Assembly (NCBI GenBank): GCA_023229425.1
Contig: JALNZG010000012.1
Span: forward strand, 18,449 to 82,448
Direction: 5' to 3'
Length of the DNA stretch: 64,000 nt
Source of the DNA: Ignavibacteriaceae bacterium
GTDB taxonomy: Bacteria; Bacteroidota; Ignavibacteria; Ignavibacteriales; Ignavibacteriaceae
Positions 24,452 through 34,500 of the stretch are shown here, piece by piece; within the stretch, counting starts at the first letter, position 1; the number at the start of each line of letters is the position of its first letter. Both the position numbers and the translations under genes were made by a program. The notes beneath the pieces are model-generated. The model ran no database searches. It was not told the DNA's origin and saw only the letters and a list, made by a program, of their open reading frames with translations.

Positions 24452-25716
24452 TTCTTCAATTCAAATCCTTCTGTTTTTGTAATATAAGCAGCGCAGGTAA
24501 TATCGCCGGTAACGTTCAAAACCGTTCTGCACATATCGAGAAGCCGGTCAACACCGAGGATGATTGCAATTCCTTCAGCCGGAATGCCCACCATAGTTAA
24601 AACAATAACCAAAAGCGGAATTGAGCCGGAAGGAACTCCCGCAGAGCCAACAGCGGTTAAAACACTCATAAGTACAACAATTAATTGCACACCGATCGAA
24701 AGATGAATGCCGAAAACTTGAGCTAAAAAGAGAACGGTTACACCTTCAAAAAGCGCGGTTCCGTTCATGTTCATTGTTGCACCGAGAGGTAGAACAAATC
24801 CGGTTATGTGCGATGGAATTCCGAGATTATCTTTAGAGACTGCGATCGTTGTTGGTAGCGTTGCATTGCTTGAGCTTGTTGAAAACGCCGTCAACATTAC
24901 GGTTTCGATTTTGCGGAAAAAGAGAAGCGGGCTGTAGTCTGAAAAAACTTTTATTAAAATCGGGAAAACACCGAATTGATGTAATGCGAGTCCGACAAGA
25001 ACCGTAATAACATACATGCTTAAAGCGACCAAAAGTTCAAAACCAAAACGAGAAGTAACACTAAAGATTAAGGCGAATACACCGTAAGGCGCTAATTTCA
25101 TAGCCATGTTGATAACGACGACGGTTACATCATTAATTCCTTCTAAAAGATTAATAATCGGTTTGGCTTTTTCTTTGTCAATTATTGTAAGCGCAATTCC
25201 TACTATTAATGAAAAGAAAATTAACGCAAGCATATCGGGATTTGGTTTGGCAATTGCCGCCGCCGGATTTCTCGGAACGATATTGACCAAAGTTTGAATT
25301 CCAAATTCCGTTTTTTCTGTTGACTGTTTTATTTCGTCGGCTTGTCCTTTGTAGGTTAACAATAATTTGGTTTTTGTTTCTTCCGGTAAATAATCTCCCG
25401 GTCTTATAAGATTTACCAAAACCAAACCGATAGTAACAGCTATAGTTGTAACAATTAAAAAATACATAATGGTTTTGAATCCGATGCGCCCAAGTTTTTT
25501 AAGATCGCCGATTTGAGCCACACCGAGAGAAAGACTTGCAAATACAAGGGGAATAACCATCATGATCAAAAGGTTTAAAAATATTTTTCCTAATGGATCA
25601 GTAATGTATTGTTGCGTGAATAATAAAAAAGGTGTAGCCGGGAAAAAGAAATTGCTGAAAACACCGGCAATTGCGCCCAAAAGAAGCCCGATAAAAATTT
25701 TGGAATGTCTGCTCAT
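24448..25716 (-). CDS. dicarboxylate/amino acid:cation symporter (DAACS, GltP-like)
   Basis: The 422-residue membrane protein carries the family signatures: the serine-rich STSSSNATLPTT motif, GATMNMNGTA in TM7 and GSAGVPSGS in the second re-entrant hairpin, followed by DRLLDMCRTVLNVTGD. Members import glutamate, aspartate or C4-dicarboxylates with Na+ or H+. A residue stretch near 130-150 forms a longer extracellular loop. It is first in a three-gene operon with the SDR and nfo genes. Confidence 0.94.
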   Translation of the reverse strand: MSRHSKIFIGLLLGAIAGVFSNFFFPATPFLLFTQQYITDPLGKIFLNLLIMMVIPLVFASLSLGVAQIGDLKKLGRIGFKTIMYFLIVTTIAVTIGLVLVNLIRPGDYLPEETKTKLLLTYKGQADEIKQSTEKTEFGIQTLVNIVPRNPAAAIAKPNPDMLALIFFSLIVGIALTIIDKEKAKPIINLLEGINDVTVVVINMAMKLAPYGVFALIFSVTSRFGFELLVALSMYVITVLVGLALHQFGVFPILIKVFSDYSPLLFFRKIETVMLTAFSTSSSNATLPTTIAVSKDNLGIPSHITGFVLPLGATMNMNGTALFEGVTVLFLAQVFGIHLSIGVQLIVVLMSVLTAVGSAGVPSGSIPLLVIVLTMVGIPAEGIAIILGVDRLLDMCRTVLNVTGDITCAAYITKTEGFELKK

Positions 25717-26035
25717 TTTGAATTTTTCCTAAATTTAATTGTGCGCATAAATTAAAGAGATTTTTTAGAATTAGAAAGCGTGTAGCATTAAAAACAGTCA
25801 GAAAAGCAACTGGGCAGATTTGGAATCTTCGAAATGAAAATTGTTCATAATCATAATCTTGTTCTTAATCTTAATCGGTTTTAGCAAGTAAAAGCAAAAA
25901 GGATTATGATTATGAGTAAGATTATGACTAAGAAGTTTTAAGGGGATTGTTCTTCCCATAACAAGGGAAAAACTGAAAAATTCCTTAGCTTTGAAAAACT
26001 TATTTCCAATTTTGTTTAATAAAAGATAAGAAACT
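25717..26035. other. divergent intergenic region with hexad repeat
   Basis: This 319-base gap separates the minus-strand symporter from kdsC. It holds the paired six-base array described separately and otherwise AT-rich sequence that must include both promoters. No gene was seen. Confidence 0.5.
25844..25934. repeat. hexad-phased inverted array upstream of kdsC
   Basis: The right arm (from 25903) reads ATTATG-ATTATG-AGTAAG-ATTATG-ACTAAG. The left arm (25844-25876) is its approximate reverse complement (CATAATCATAATC ... CTTAATCTTAATC). The two arms are separated by about 25 bases, so a long imperfect hairpin is possible. Confidence 0.75.
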
Positions 26036-26563
26036 ATGAGTCTCACGAAAAAAGAAATCTCCTCAAAACTGAAAAAAATTAAAATCGTTTTATCTGATAT
26101 AGACGGTGTACTTACCGACGGTGGCATGTATTACACCGAAGACGGAATGGTGATGAAGAAATTTTTTGTTAAAGATGGAATGGGAGCCATGTTGCTAAAA
26201 AAAGCCGGCTTTCTAACTGGAGTAATTTCCACCGATGTTTCTTTAATAAACAAAACTCGTGCTGAACGGTTAAAGATGGATTTTACTTTTCTCGGCGTTT
26301 GGGAAAAAGAGAAAACGCTTGAAGAAATTTGTGAGCAGACGAAACTGTCTCCAGAAAATGTTGCTTTTATAGGTGACGATGTTAATGATTTACAAATTCT
26401 TCAAAAAGTTGGATTTGCTGCTTGCCCTGCTGACGCAGTTGATGAAGTAAAGAAGATAGTTGGCTATAGGTGCAAGAATAAAGGTGGTAAGGGAGCTTAC
26501 CGCGAAGTGGTGGATTTAATTTTAAAATATAATCGGTACCATTCTAATGAAAAAAATAATTAG
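26036..26563 (+). CDS. kdsC: KDO-8-phosphate phosphatase (HAD family)
   Basis: The 175-residue protein is a capless C0-type HAD phosphatase with LSDIDGVLTDGGMYY (Asp21 nucleophile, Asp23 acid/base), KDGMGAMLLKKAG, STDVS and FIGDDVNDLQIL. This pattern is characteristic of KdsC, which makes 3-deoxy-D-manno-octulosonate for lipopolysaccharide. A related phosphatase (for example of N-acylneuraminate-9-phosphate) cannot be excluded. It overlaps the following transglutaminase-like gene by 17 bases. Confidence 0.88.
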   Translation: MSLTKKEISSKLKKIKIVLSDIDGVLTDGGMYYTEDGMVMKKFFVKDGMGAMLLKKAGFLTGVISTDVSLINKTRAERLKMDFTFLGVWEKEKTLEEICEQTKLSPENVAFIGDDVNDLQILQKVGFAACPADAVDEVKKIVGYRCKNKGGKGAYREVVDLILKYNRYHSNEKNN

Positions 26564-28049
26564 CAAAATATTGGTTGTTATGTTTATGACGACAATGATT
26601 TATGCGCAGAGTATTCCGGATGAAATTCAAAAAGAAATTGAAGGAGGGTGGTATACAAAAGCTCAGAAAATGATTACCGAATATGTTGAGACGAACAAAC
26701 TGTCTGATAGCGAAAAGGAAGCACTGTTATTTGAATCAGAAAGGCTTGAGAGGATAAGGAAAGATTTTACAAAAACGCATCAGGAAATAATATATGAATT
26801 TGACACAATGCTTCCAGGCTTTCTCCTTGAGAATGAAGTTATGCAGGAGTTATATCTAAGGGGTGGAAGAATTATTCACCCATTATTTAATGAATTAAAA
26901 CAGTATGAAAAAGAAAAATCGTTGGAGATGAAAATTATTGACGATAGATGGAGATATTATAAGAATGCCATACCCAACCTTTTCCGAATTAATAAAAAGT
27001 TAAGGAAATTAAAAGAAGAAAGATTCGGCTTGCCTGTTGATCGGTTGGGTGATTTCAAAAAAGCAATTGTTCCGGTGATTGTGGCAGAAAGTAAAGCTGC
27101 ACAAAAGAAACTCGTTTACGAAGAAAACTTTAAAATCATTTATACACTCAATGTAAAACCAAATGCGGTTCCGGCAGGAGAAATTGTTAAATGCTGGCTT
27201 CCGTATCCGAAGGAGATCCACCAGCGCCAACAAAGGTTGAAGTTGATTAGCACAAGTGAAGAAAAATTTATTACCGCTCCCGATACCGTTTTACAGCGAA
27301 CCATTTATATGGAAAAGAAAGCGGAAAAAGACTCAGTAACAAAATTTTCTATTGAATATGAACTTACCGCTTTCGCAGAATACAATGATATTTTTTCTAA
27401 AGGAACTGTTCCTGAGGCGGATGCGAAGTTGAGTGAATACGTAAAAGAAAGACCACCGCACATTGTTTTTACTGACGAGATAAAAACTTTGTCGCAAAAA
27501 ATAATCGGAGATGAAACCAAACCGCTTGAAAAAGTTAAAAAGATTTTTTCATGGATTGATGAAAATATTCCCTGGGCGAGCGCGCTTGAATATTCGACTA
27601 TCCCTAATATCTCAGCGTATTGTTTGGAGAATCTTCACGGTGATTGCGGAATTAAAACACTTTTATTCATGACGCTCTGCCGCTACAACGGCATTCCCGC
27701 AAAATGGCAAAGCGGTTGGATGCTTCACCCCGTTGAAGTGAATTTGCACGACTGGTGTGAAATTTATATTTATCCATTTGGCTGGGTTCCGGTTGATCAG
27801 TCATTCGGTTTAATAAATTCCGAAAACGAAAAAGAGAAATATTTTTATATCGGGAACACTGATCCTTATCACTTAATTATTAATGACGATTATTCACAAC
27901 CACTCTTTCCGGTAAAAATTTTTCCACGGAGCGAAACGGTTGATTTTCAACGCGGAGAGGTTGAATGGCGGGGCGGAAATCTGTATTTTGACAAATGGAA
28001 TTATGACATGGTTGTAAGTTATTCAAGGAGAAAAAACAATGAAAAATAA
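26547..28049 (+). CDS. secreted transglutaminase-like (papain-fold) protein
   Basis: The 500-residue protein has a signal peptide (MTTMIYAQ, to about residue 20), a helical N-terminal region (to about 190) and a transglutaminase-like domain. The triad is visible as HGDCGIKTL (Cys367), VNLHDWCEIY (His) and WVPVDQSFG (Asp). Bacterial members are mostly proteases or peptide-linking enzymes. An N-terminal beta-rich segment precedes the core, as in other Bacteroidota transglutaminase proteins. It overlaps the next gene by 11 bases. Confidence 0.87.
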   Translation: MKKIISKILVVMFMTTMIYAQSIPDEIQKEIEGGWYTKAQKMITEYVETNKLSDSEKEALLFESERLERIRKDFTKTHQEIIYEFDTMLPGFLLENEVMQELYLRGGRIIHPLFNELKQYEKEKSLEMKIIDDRWRYYKNAIPNLFRINKKLRKLKEERFGLPVDRLGDFKKAIVPVIVAESKAAQKKLVYEENFKIIYTLNVKPNAVPAGEIVKCWLPYPKEIHQRQQRLKLISTSEEKFITAPDTVLQRTIYMEKKAEKDSVTKFSIEYELTAFAEYNDIFSKGTVPEADAKLSEYVKERPPHIVFTDEIKTLSQKIIGDETKPLEKVKKIFSWIDENIPWASALEYSTIPNISAYCLENLHGDCGIKTLLFMTLCRYNGIPAKWQSGWMLHPVEVNLHDWCEIYIYPFGWVPVDQSFGLINSENEKEKYFYIGNTDPYHLIINDDYSQPLFPVKIFPRSETVDFQRGEVEWRGGNLYFDKWNYDMVVSYSRRKNNEK

Positions 28050-28782
28050 AATCTTTTTTATAGTTGGTGTTTCAGTTTTATCGCTTTTTTTGTCCTACAA
28101 TATTATGGCGCAGGAAAAAACTTATTTTGATTCTCCTTTTGGAGTTGGCGGCGGATTTATTGCTTCATGGACGTTCCCCAACATTCAGCCGGTTAATGAT
28201 CAGTTGAAAGCATTCGGAACTCCGGAACTTGGAAAATCGGGATACTTTTCTTCCGGTGGCGCCGGATTTGTGTACATTGGTTTTGTTCCCGGTCTTCGTA
28301 TCGGCGGAATTGGGTTTGGCGGTTCAACAAAAGAAACAAAATTATCCGGCGGTTTTCGTAAAGAAGCAAAACTAACTTCAGGCTTCGGTGGAGTCTCTTT
28401 AGAATATACGCTTCCGTTTATTCGCCGTGTTGGCGTTTCAGTCGGTGTAATCCTTGGTGGAGGAAACACGACCCTTGAATTTTACAGGTATAAAGATTCT
28501 TATTCATGGGATCAACTTTGGAATGAGATAAAAGATTCCGCTTCAACAACCAACTTCGGAAGAAAACTTTCTAACGATTATTTTGTTGTTGCTCCAACGT
28601 TAAACATAGATATTCCATTTTACCGGTTGTTAGCTTTTAGATTCGGTGCAACTTATGCGATTCATGTTGGCGATAACTGGAAACTGGATAACGAACAGGA
28701 TGTTTATAACGTACCGACCGCAACTGCGAAGGGTCAACTTTATCTTAACGCGGGATTCTTTTTCGGATTTTTTTCTTACTAA
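28039..28782 (+). CDS. predicted small outer-membrane or secreted beta-rich protein
   Basis: The 247-residue product has a signal peptide (cleavage after about residue 25, NIMAQ). The mature part is glycine-rich with alternating hydrophobic strands (VGVSVGVILGGGN, FRFGATYAIHVGD, LYLNAGFFFGFFSY) and ends in an aromatic residue, a pattern seen in outer-membrane beta-barrels. I do not recognise a named family. Its overlap with the transglutaminase-like gene suggests joint function in the envelope. Confidence 0.7.
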   Translation: MKNKIFFIVGVSVLSLFLSYNIMAQEKTYFDSPFGVGGGFIASWTFPNIQPVNDQLKAFGTPELGKSGYFSSGGAGFVYIGFVPGLRIGGIGFGGSTKETKLSGGFRKEAKLTSGFGGVSLEYTLPFIRRVGVSVGVILGGGNTTLEFYRYKDSYSWDQLWNEIKDSASTTNFGRKLSNDYFVVAPTLNIDIPFYRLLAFRFGATYAIHVGDNWKLDNEQDVYNVPTATAKGQLYLNAGFFFGFFSY

Positions 28783-28802
28783 TTGTAGTTAGCAGCAAAA
28801 AT

Positions 28803-28893
28803 AATCTTAATCATAATCGTGTTCTTAATCGTACTCAATTCGCTGGTAATTTTTAGAGATTAAGAAAAGGATTAAGATTATGATTAAGAAATT
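28803..28893. repeat. hexad-phased inverted array upstream of rfbB
   Basis: The left arm AATCTTAATCATAATCGTG (from 28803) faces the right arm GATTAA-GAAAAG-GATTAA-GATTAT-GATTAA (from 28858). Same motif class and arrangement as the array at 25844. Confidence 0.75.
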
Positions 28894-28936
28894 AAATTTA
28901 TCATTTTTGAAATAGGAATCATTAAAAAGGGTATAA

Positions 28937-29950
28937 ATGAAAAACATTTTAGTTACCGGCGGAGCCGGATTTATCGGAAGCAATTTTATCAATCATATTC
29001 TTAAAGAACGTGATGATTATTTTATAATCAATCTCGACAAACTTACCTATGCAGGAAATCTCGAAAATTTAGTTGAATCGGAGAATCACAAGAACTACCG
29101 CTTTGTAAAAGGAGATATTTGCAATGCTGAATTGGTAAGTTATCTTTTTGAAAAATATAAGATTAAACACGTTATCAATTTTGCAGCGGAATCTCACGTT
29201 GATAGAAGCATTCTCGGCTCATCAATTTTTTATCAAACGAATGTAATCGGCACAAATGTTCTGCTTGAAACTGCACGCAGAAACGAAGTGGAAAAATTTC
29301 TTCAAGTTTCTACTGATGAAGTTTACGGCAGTCTTGGTGCGGAAGGACTTTTTACGGAATCCACTCCGCTTTCTCCGAACAGTCCTTATTCCTCAAGCAA
29401 AGCCGGAGCCGATATGATGGCTTTAGCCTTTTATCATACGTATGGAATGCCGATCGTACTTACGCGCTGCTCAAATAATTACGGACCATTTCAATTCCCG
29501 GAAAAACTAATTCCACTGATGCTCATCAATTCGTTAAATGATAAAAAACTTCCCGTCTATGGCGATGGAATGAATGTACGTGATTGGATTTATGTTATTG
29601 ACCATAACCGGGCAATAGATTTAGTTTTTGAAAAGGGAAAAACCGGAGAAGTTTATAACATCGGCGCAAGCAACGAAATGCCGAACATTAAAATTATTCA
29701 GTTAATTTTGCAGCATTTGAAAAAGTCCGATAGTTTAATTGAATATGTAAAAGACCGGCTTGGACACGACAGGCGCTACGCCATAGATTCAACAAAAATA
29801 CAAACCGAACTCGGTTGGAAACCAAAACACACTTTTGAAGAAGCAATTCAGTTTACTATCGATTGGTACCTCCAAAACGAACAATGGTGGAAACGCATTA
29901 TCTCAGGTGATTATTTGAAATATTATGAGCAACAGTATTTGGGAAGATGA
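28937..29950 (+). CDS. rfbB: dTDP-glucose 4,6-dehydratase
   Basis: The 337-residue SDR protein carries TGGAGFIG (7-14), FAAESHVDRSI, STDEVYG (125-131) and the catalytic SPYSSSKAGAD with Tyr151 and Lys155. These are characteristic of RmlB/RfbB, which makes dTDP-4-keto-6-deoxyglucose, the first committed intermediate for rhamnose and other deoxysugars. No other rml gene adjoins it; the nearest sugar gene is the RmlD-like SDR at 23.6 kb on the opposite strand. Confidence 0.94.
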   Translation: MKNILVTGGAGFIGSNFINHILKERDDYFIINLDKLTYAGNLENLVESENHKNYRFVKGDICNAELVSYLFEKYKIKHVINFAAESHVDRSILGSSIFYQTNVIGTNVLLETARRNEVEKFLQVSTDEVYGSLGAEGLFTESTPLSPNSPYSSSKAGADMMALAFYHTYGMPIVLTRCSNNYGPFQFPEKLIPLMLINSLNDKKLPVYGDGMNVRDWIYVIDHNRAIDLVFEKGKTGEVYNIGASNEMPNIKIIQLILQHLKKSDSLIEYVKDRLGHDRRYAIDSTKIQTELGWKPKHTFEEAIQFTIDWYLQNEQWWKRIISGDYLKYYEQQYLGR

Positions 29951-29991
29951 ATTGAAAGATATATTGGGGATGATAATACTTTGGAGGAAAA

Positions 29992-31347
29992 TTGAACACA
30001 GACCCTATTAAGGGAAAGTATTTTTTCTCTTGTGTTTTGGTTGGTATCGTGCTTCTTAATCTTGGCTGCAAAAAATCCCCGACGGAACCACCAGCACCAC
30101 CAACGCAGGAAATAAGAGATACGTTAACTCTTACTCTTAAAACCTATTCACATAGAAGCGTAACGCTTGCACTACATACTACCGCTTATTATAAAACTTC
30201 TTCCATTAAAATAATAAGAGCTTTAAACGGAACAGAGACCATATTGGCAAACTACTCTAACGCTATTAGCGACACTCTATTATTTGATGATGACGGAGGA
30301 AAAGGTTTATACCAAGATACTGCTTATACCTATTATGCTCTACGTTTAGATACTCTTGGTGCCGCAAAAGATACAAGCAACACATTAACCGTTAAAACCC
30401 TGGGTTTAACTACGCATGAGTATGATTGGATAAGCACCACTGTCGGTGTTTGGCAAAGTGAATTTAAAGATGTTTGGGGAATAGACGAAAATAATATTTA
30501 TGCGGTTGGGGGTGTTAGATCAAATAATACTACTTACGGTATTATGAAATGGAGCAATAACGAATGGGTGCCGGAACAAGTTGGAGGTGGAATGTACGCC
30601 ATCACCGGTTTTTCTGATAACGACATCTGGGTAGTTGGTGAGGCTGTACAACATTATGATGGTAATCAGTGGAAACGTATTGACGCAACGTCAAGCGGAG
30701 ATCAAGAGATTCCTCTCAACCAAGTTTTTTATGATAATAAACCGTACAGAGCAATATGGGGAATTAGTAGTACGGATATTTATTTGGGAAACAGTAAGGG
30801 GACAATAGTGCATTGGGATGGTAAATATGCAACAGAGATATATAAAAAATCTGCAAATTTTAGCATACAAAACATCGACGGTTCATCAGCGACGAACATT
30901 TGGGTAATAGGAGGAGAGTACAGTAATCCCTGGCGAAATCTTGTACTTCACTTTAACGGTTCCACATGGCAAGAAATTACAAATTTGCCGGACGAGACAT
31001 TTTTCCCAAGCGGGGTTTATGTTTTAAATGAAAAAGAGGTTTATATCTGTGGGCAAAGTGGGTTGGTTTATGGAAATGAAAACGGATGGCAAGAAATTTC
31101 GCTACCGGGAAATGCAGCGCTATCCAAAATAAAAGGAATAAACGGGAATGACATATTCTTAACCGGACATTTTAATTCTCTCTATCACTACAACGGCAAA
31201 GACTGGCATTGGTACAATGAACTTTATAACTCACAAGGTGGATTATTGAGAGGGATTTTCCTCATTAATAATAAAGTTTGGGCAGTAGGTTATAACGAAA
31301 AAGAAATTGCTCTAATATTAACAGGTAAAAAAAGGAGTTCAAAGTAA
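29992..31347 (+). CDS. lipoprotein with fibronectin-like and propeller-like domains
   Basis: The 451-residue protein starts at TTG 29992, with a strong GGAGG just upstream (29983-29987). A lipoprotein signal ends VLLNLGCKKS with a Pro-rich linker (SPTEPPAPPTQ). A fibronectin-type segment (residues 45-135) precedes a propeller-like part with repeats of DVWGIDENNIYAVGG, NDIWVVGE, TNIWVIGGE and IFLTGHF type. No catalytic motif is seen. Binding at the outer membrane is likely. The gene stands 41 bases after rfbB and may share its transcript. Confidence 0.75.
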   Translation: MNTDPIKGKYFFSCVLVGIVLLNLGCKKSPTEPPAPPTQEIRDTLTLTLKTYSHRSVTLALHTTAYYKTSSIKIIRALNGTETILANYSNAISDTLLFDDDGGKGLYQDTAYTYYALRLDTLGAAKDTSNTLTVKTLGLTTHEYDWISTTVGVWQSEFKDVWGIDENNIYAVGGVRSNNTTYGIMKWSNNEWVPEQVGGGMYAITGFSDNDIWVVGEAVQHYDGNQWKRIDATSSGDQEIPLNQVFYDNKPYRAIWGISSTDIYLGNSKGTIVHWDGKYATEIYKKSANFSIQNIDGSSATNIWVIGGEYSNPWRNLVLHFNGSTWQEITNLPDETFFPSGVYVLNEKEVYICGQSGLVYGNENGWQEISLPGNAALSKIKGINGNDIFLTGHFNSLYHYNGKDWHWYNELYNSQGGLLRGIFLINNKVWAVGYNEKEIALILTGKKRSSK

Positions 31348-31440
31348 GAAGTTGCTTTTTAAAGAGATTCCATCCACCTTTTCTTACCCGGCACTTCAAC
31401 TTTTGCAGGGAATTTTCTTCCGCATTTAAGAATAGTCATT

Positions 31441-31477
31441 AACAAAAAAACCTGTCCGCTTTTGGAGGACAGGTTTT
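31441..31477 (-). terminator. terminator for the T9SS metalloprotease gene (minus strand)
   Basis: AAAACCTGTCC (31447-31457) pairs with GGACAGGTTTT (31467-31477). Read on the minus strand, the stem is followed by a run of T, immediately after the stop codon of the 31501-35085 gene. Confidence 0.85.
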
Positions 31478-31500
31478 AAGTTTTGGGTTAAGATCTGGTG

Positions 31501-34500
31501 TTATTTTAACAACAACATTTTCTTCGTTTGAACAAAGCTTCCTGCTTTTAACTGATAGAAATAAATCCCGGAGCCTAATTCTTTATCTTTTAATTTGAAG
31601 GTTACGTTTTTTACTCCGGCTGATTGCAGTTCATTAACAAGGGTCGCAACCTCGTTTCCAATAACATCATACACTTTCAAACTAACGAAACTATTTTCCG
31701 GCAATTGATAGCTGATGACCGTTGAAGGATTAAACGGATTAGGATAGTTATTAAATAAAGCATAAGAACTTGGTTTCATTTGTTCAGGTCTTACGGTGGT
31801 AATTGAATCCGGTGCAAATGCTAAGCCGAAAACACCTCTATAATTAGTTGTTCCAACACTAGTTGCAGCTCCGGTAGATTTGTCAATCTTAATCAATGTA
31901 CTTACATTATTTTCTTCTCCGTAAGCGCCCCAAAGATTTCCTTGATTGTCAAACGCTAAAGCTCTTATAATATTATTTCCAATTCCTGCATTGCCGACAA
32001 AAATAGTATCCCCGGTCGTTTTATTAATTTTGTAGAGTCTGTCTTTGTTGGTTGTCGCATCAATTGAAACCCAAACATCTTCTGTAGTAGGCTGTATTGC
32101 TAATGCCGCAACCTTTATTTTCGACGTTACTAAATATGTAGTGTCACCCGATGCAAGATCAAATTTATATACCCGTTGCGTAGATGCAACTCCAATAAGA
32201 TTACCGGATATGTCAAACGCCATAGCGGATAGTGTAACTGGAGCTTTAAACTGGTAAAGTCCTAGCCCGTTTTCTCCGTCAACTTTAACAACATAAGTGG
32301 GTAAACCGAGAGAATAATTATATCCAAAAAGTTCGCCGGTAATTGGATTAAGCGAGAGACCTCTCAGAGGTGAAAAACCGGATAATCCAACATCACTTCC
32401 CAAACCTGTTTGTGAATCAAGTTTAATAACCCTTCCGATGCTTCCGCTTCCTCTTCCGGTAGAGGCGTAAAGTGTTCCTTTAACCGCTTTATTAAGTAAA
32501 ATATAGTTAACTGTAAAGGGAATTGTTAAATTGGAATTTTTATAGTCATTTGAAAGAATCGAAATTCCGCCGTTGTAAAATCCCGGTGAAAGTACCGCTC
32601 CGTTTACGGTAACATCAACATCTTTAGATGCATTTAAGGTAGCTAATTCACCTCCGCGAACCGAAGTATAAATTGAATTTAAACCCGGGAGAGTAGCTAT
32701 TTCAAAATCATCTACAAAAAATCCCTGTTCAACAACCAACTCATCACTGTTAAATTGGAAAGCGAATTGAACGGAATCGGAATTGCCGGATAAATCCGGG
32801 AACTGAAGCAGAACAGTTTCCCAAACGGTTGATTGTTCTTTTAGAATTCCTTTATTTGAAGAGGCTAATTCTTGCCATGTCTTTCCATTATCAAGTGAGA
32901 CACTGAAATAAACAAAATCAAACCCTACTTCGGATTTGTTGAAATAATTGAACGAAATGGAAACCACATCCTGCGGCAGGACTTTTGAAAAATCAAATTT
33001 TGGCGTGAAGAAAGTTCCTGTTTTCAAACTATCATAAGTCGGAATTCCGTTTACTTCTTTCCCAAAATGCACTACGGTTGGTTTAGAATGCCCGTCTAGA
33101 GTTGCGGGACCAAGAATTGTTCGCTGCCATCCATGAGGAGCATCACTAACTTGAGTGAATCCACCAAATCCTGATTCAAAATCATTTGTATAAAGAATGG
33201 TTGCATTTGCGGCAGCACTTCCATAGAACTGTTCCAGATTAGAACCTTTGGAAACTGATTTCAAAAGACCTGTAGGTTTATTACTTTTGGCTGAGAGAGC
33301 GGTAAGAATTCTATATTTAAGAGGAATATTACCGAGATTGCTCAGCGTAATAGTTTTTGTTTTTGGTCCGATTTCCTCTTTAGCGGCAAAAGAGAAATTC
33401 CCTAAAATATTAGGAGAAGAGTTAAGTTTAGGAGCTAAAGCGCCTCCGGTGTTAAGTTCAAAAGGAATATCAACGACTAATTTGTTTACATCGTTTGTGT
33501 GAATTCTTATAATTCCAAAAAACGAACCCGGTTTGATTGCATTTGCAACCGTTAAAGTTACTGCGCCAGACTGTCCGGCTGCAATGGTTCCTGCATTTCC
33601 GCTAAACGCAACAGAAGCATCTGTAGGTTGAACATCATTTAAAATAAATTCAAACTCATAGAGAAGCGGATTATCTAAACTTACATTAGCAAACTGTAAT
33701 TGAAAATGTTTTTGGGTGTTGAGATCAACATTACCGAATTTTAAAGTATCGGTTCTGTTATCCAAATCCATAGTATCCAAACCGTTTAGAATTCTCATTC
33801 CGGCATACTTGAAATTATAATCTATTCCATAACCGATGACTTCAAGCATTCTTAAATCTTGATTATTGATTTGCAGTCTCACACCGGAAGCAAGTGTGGG
33901 ATCCATAATCCCGATCCATCGATTTGTTCCTAAGGATGGCGGACGGAGATCGTCATCACGCCAATGTGAAGATTGTTGCCCATCACCATTTAATCTTCCA
34001 CTGGTGGCTGTTGAGAGTTCAACTTCTTCAAGGCCATCAAAAAAAACATGAGTACTGTACAAATATGTTTTGCCCCCTTCAGTAGCCCAAGTTACAGAGT
34101 TCACTGGTCCGGCTGTTGTTACTCTTGGTGCAGTTGAAAATCCCACTAAACTTCCCGGCTCAACTGCCTCAGGACGAACGCGGAACAGATCCCACGGATA
34201 ATAAAGGTCTTCTAATCCTGTATGGTCTGAGAAACCGGCGGCGGTAACAAAGCCCAAAGCATGCCCTATTTCATGAGTACAAACGGCATCAAAATCATAT
34301 TTTCCGGCAGTAATACCATTAGAAGGATCTAAATCGAAGGGGAAACCAGAGTTAAACCCGATTGCAGGAACACTTCCAAAAGGATTTACATTTGGATCGG
34401 CGCTAATATTTGCATCTACAAATCCGAGTGCTTGTAAATTTATTAATGTGCCGATGCCCCTTCCTAGATTCGCCGGTACGGTAGAAGGTGTTGGGTTAGG

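Noticed and set aside
28200..28469. Minus-strand proline-rich frame inside the beta-rich protein gene
   Set aside because: The proline/serine content is the mirror of glycine-rich codons on the other strand; no start signal.
23555..29950. A complete dTDP-rhamnose gene cluster
   Set aside because: rfbB and an RmlD-like SDR are present but on opposite strands 5 kb apart, and rmlA and rmlC are missing.
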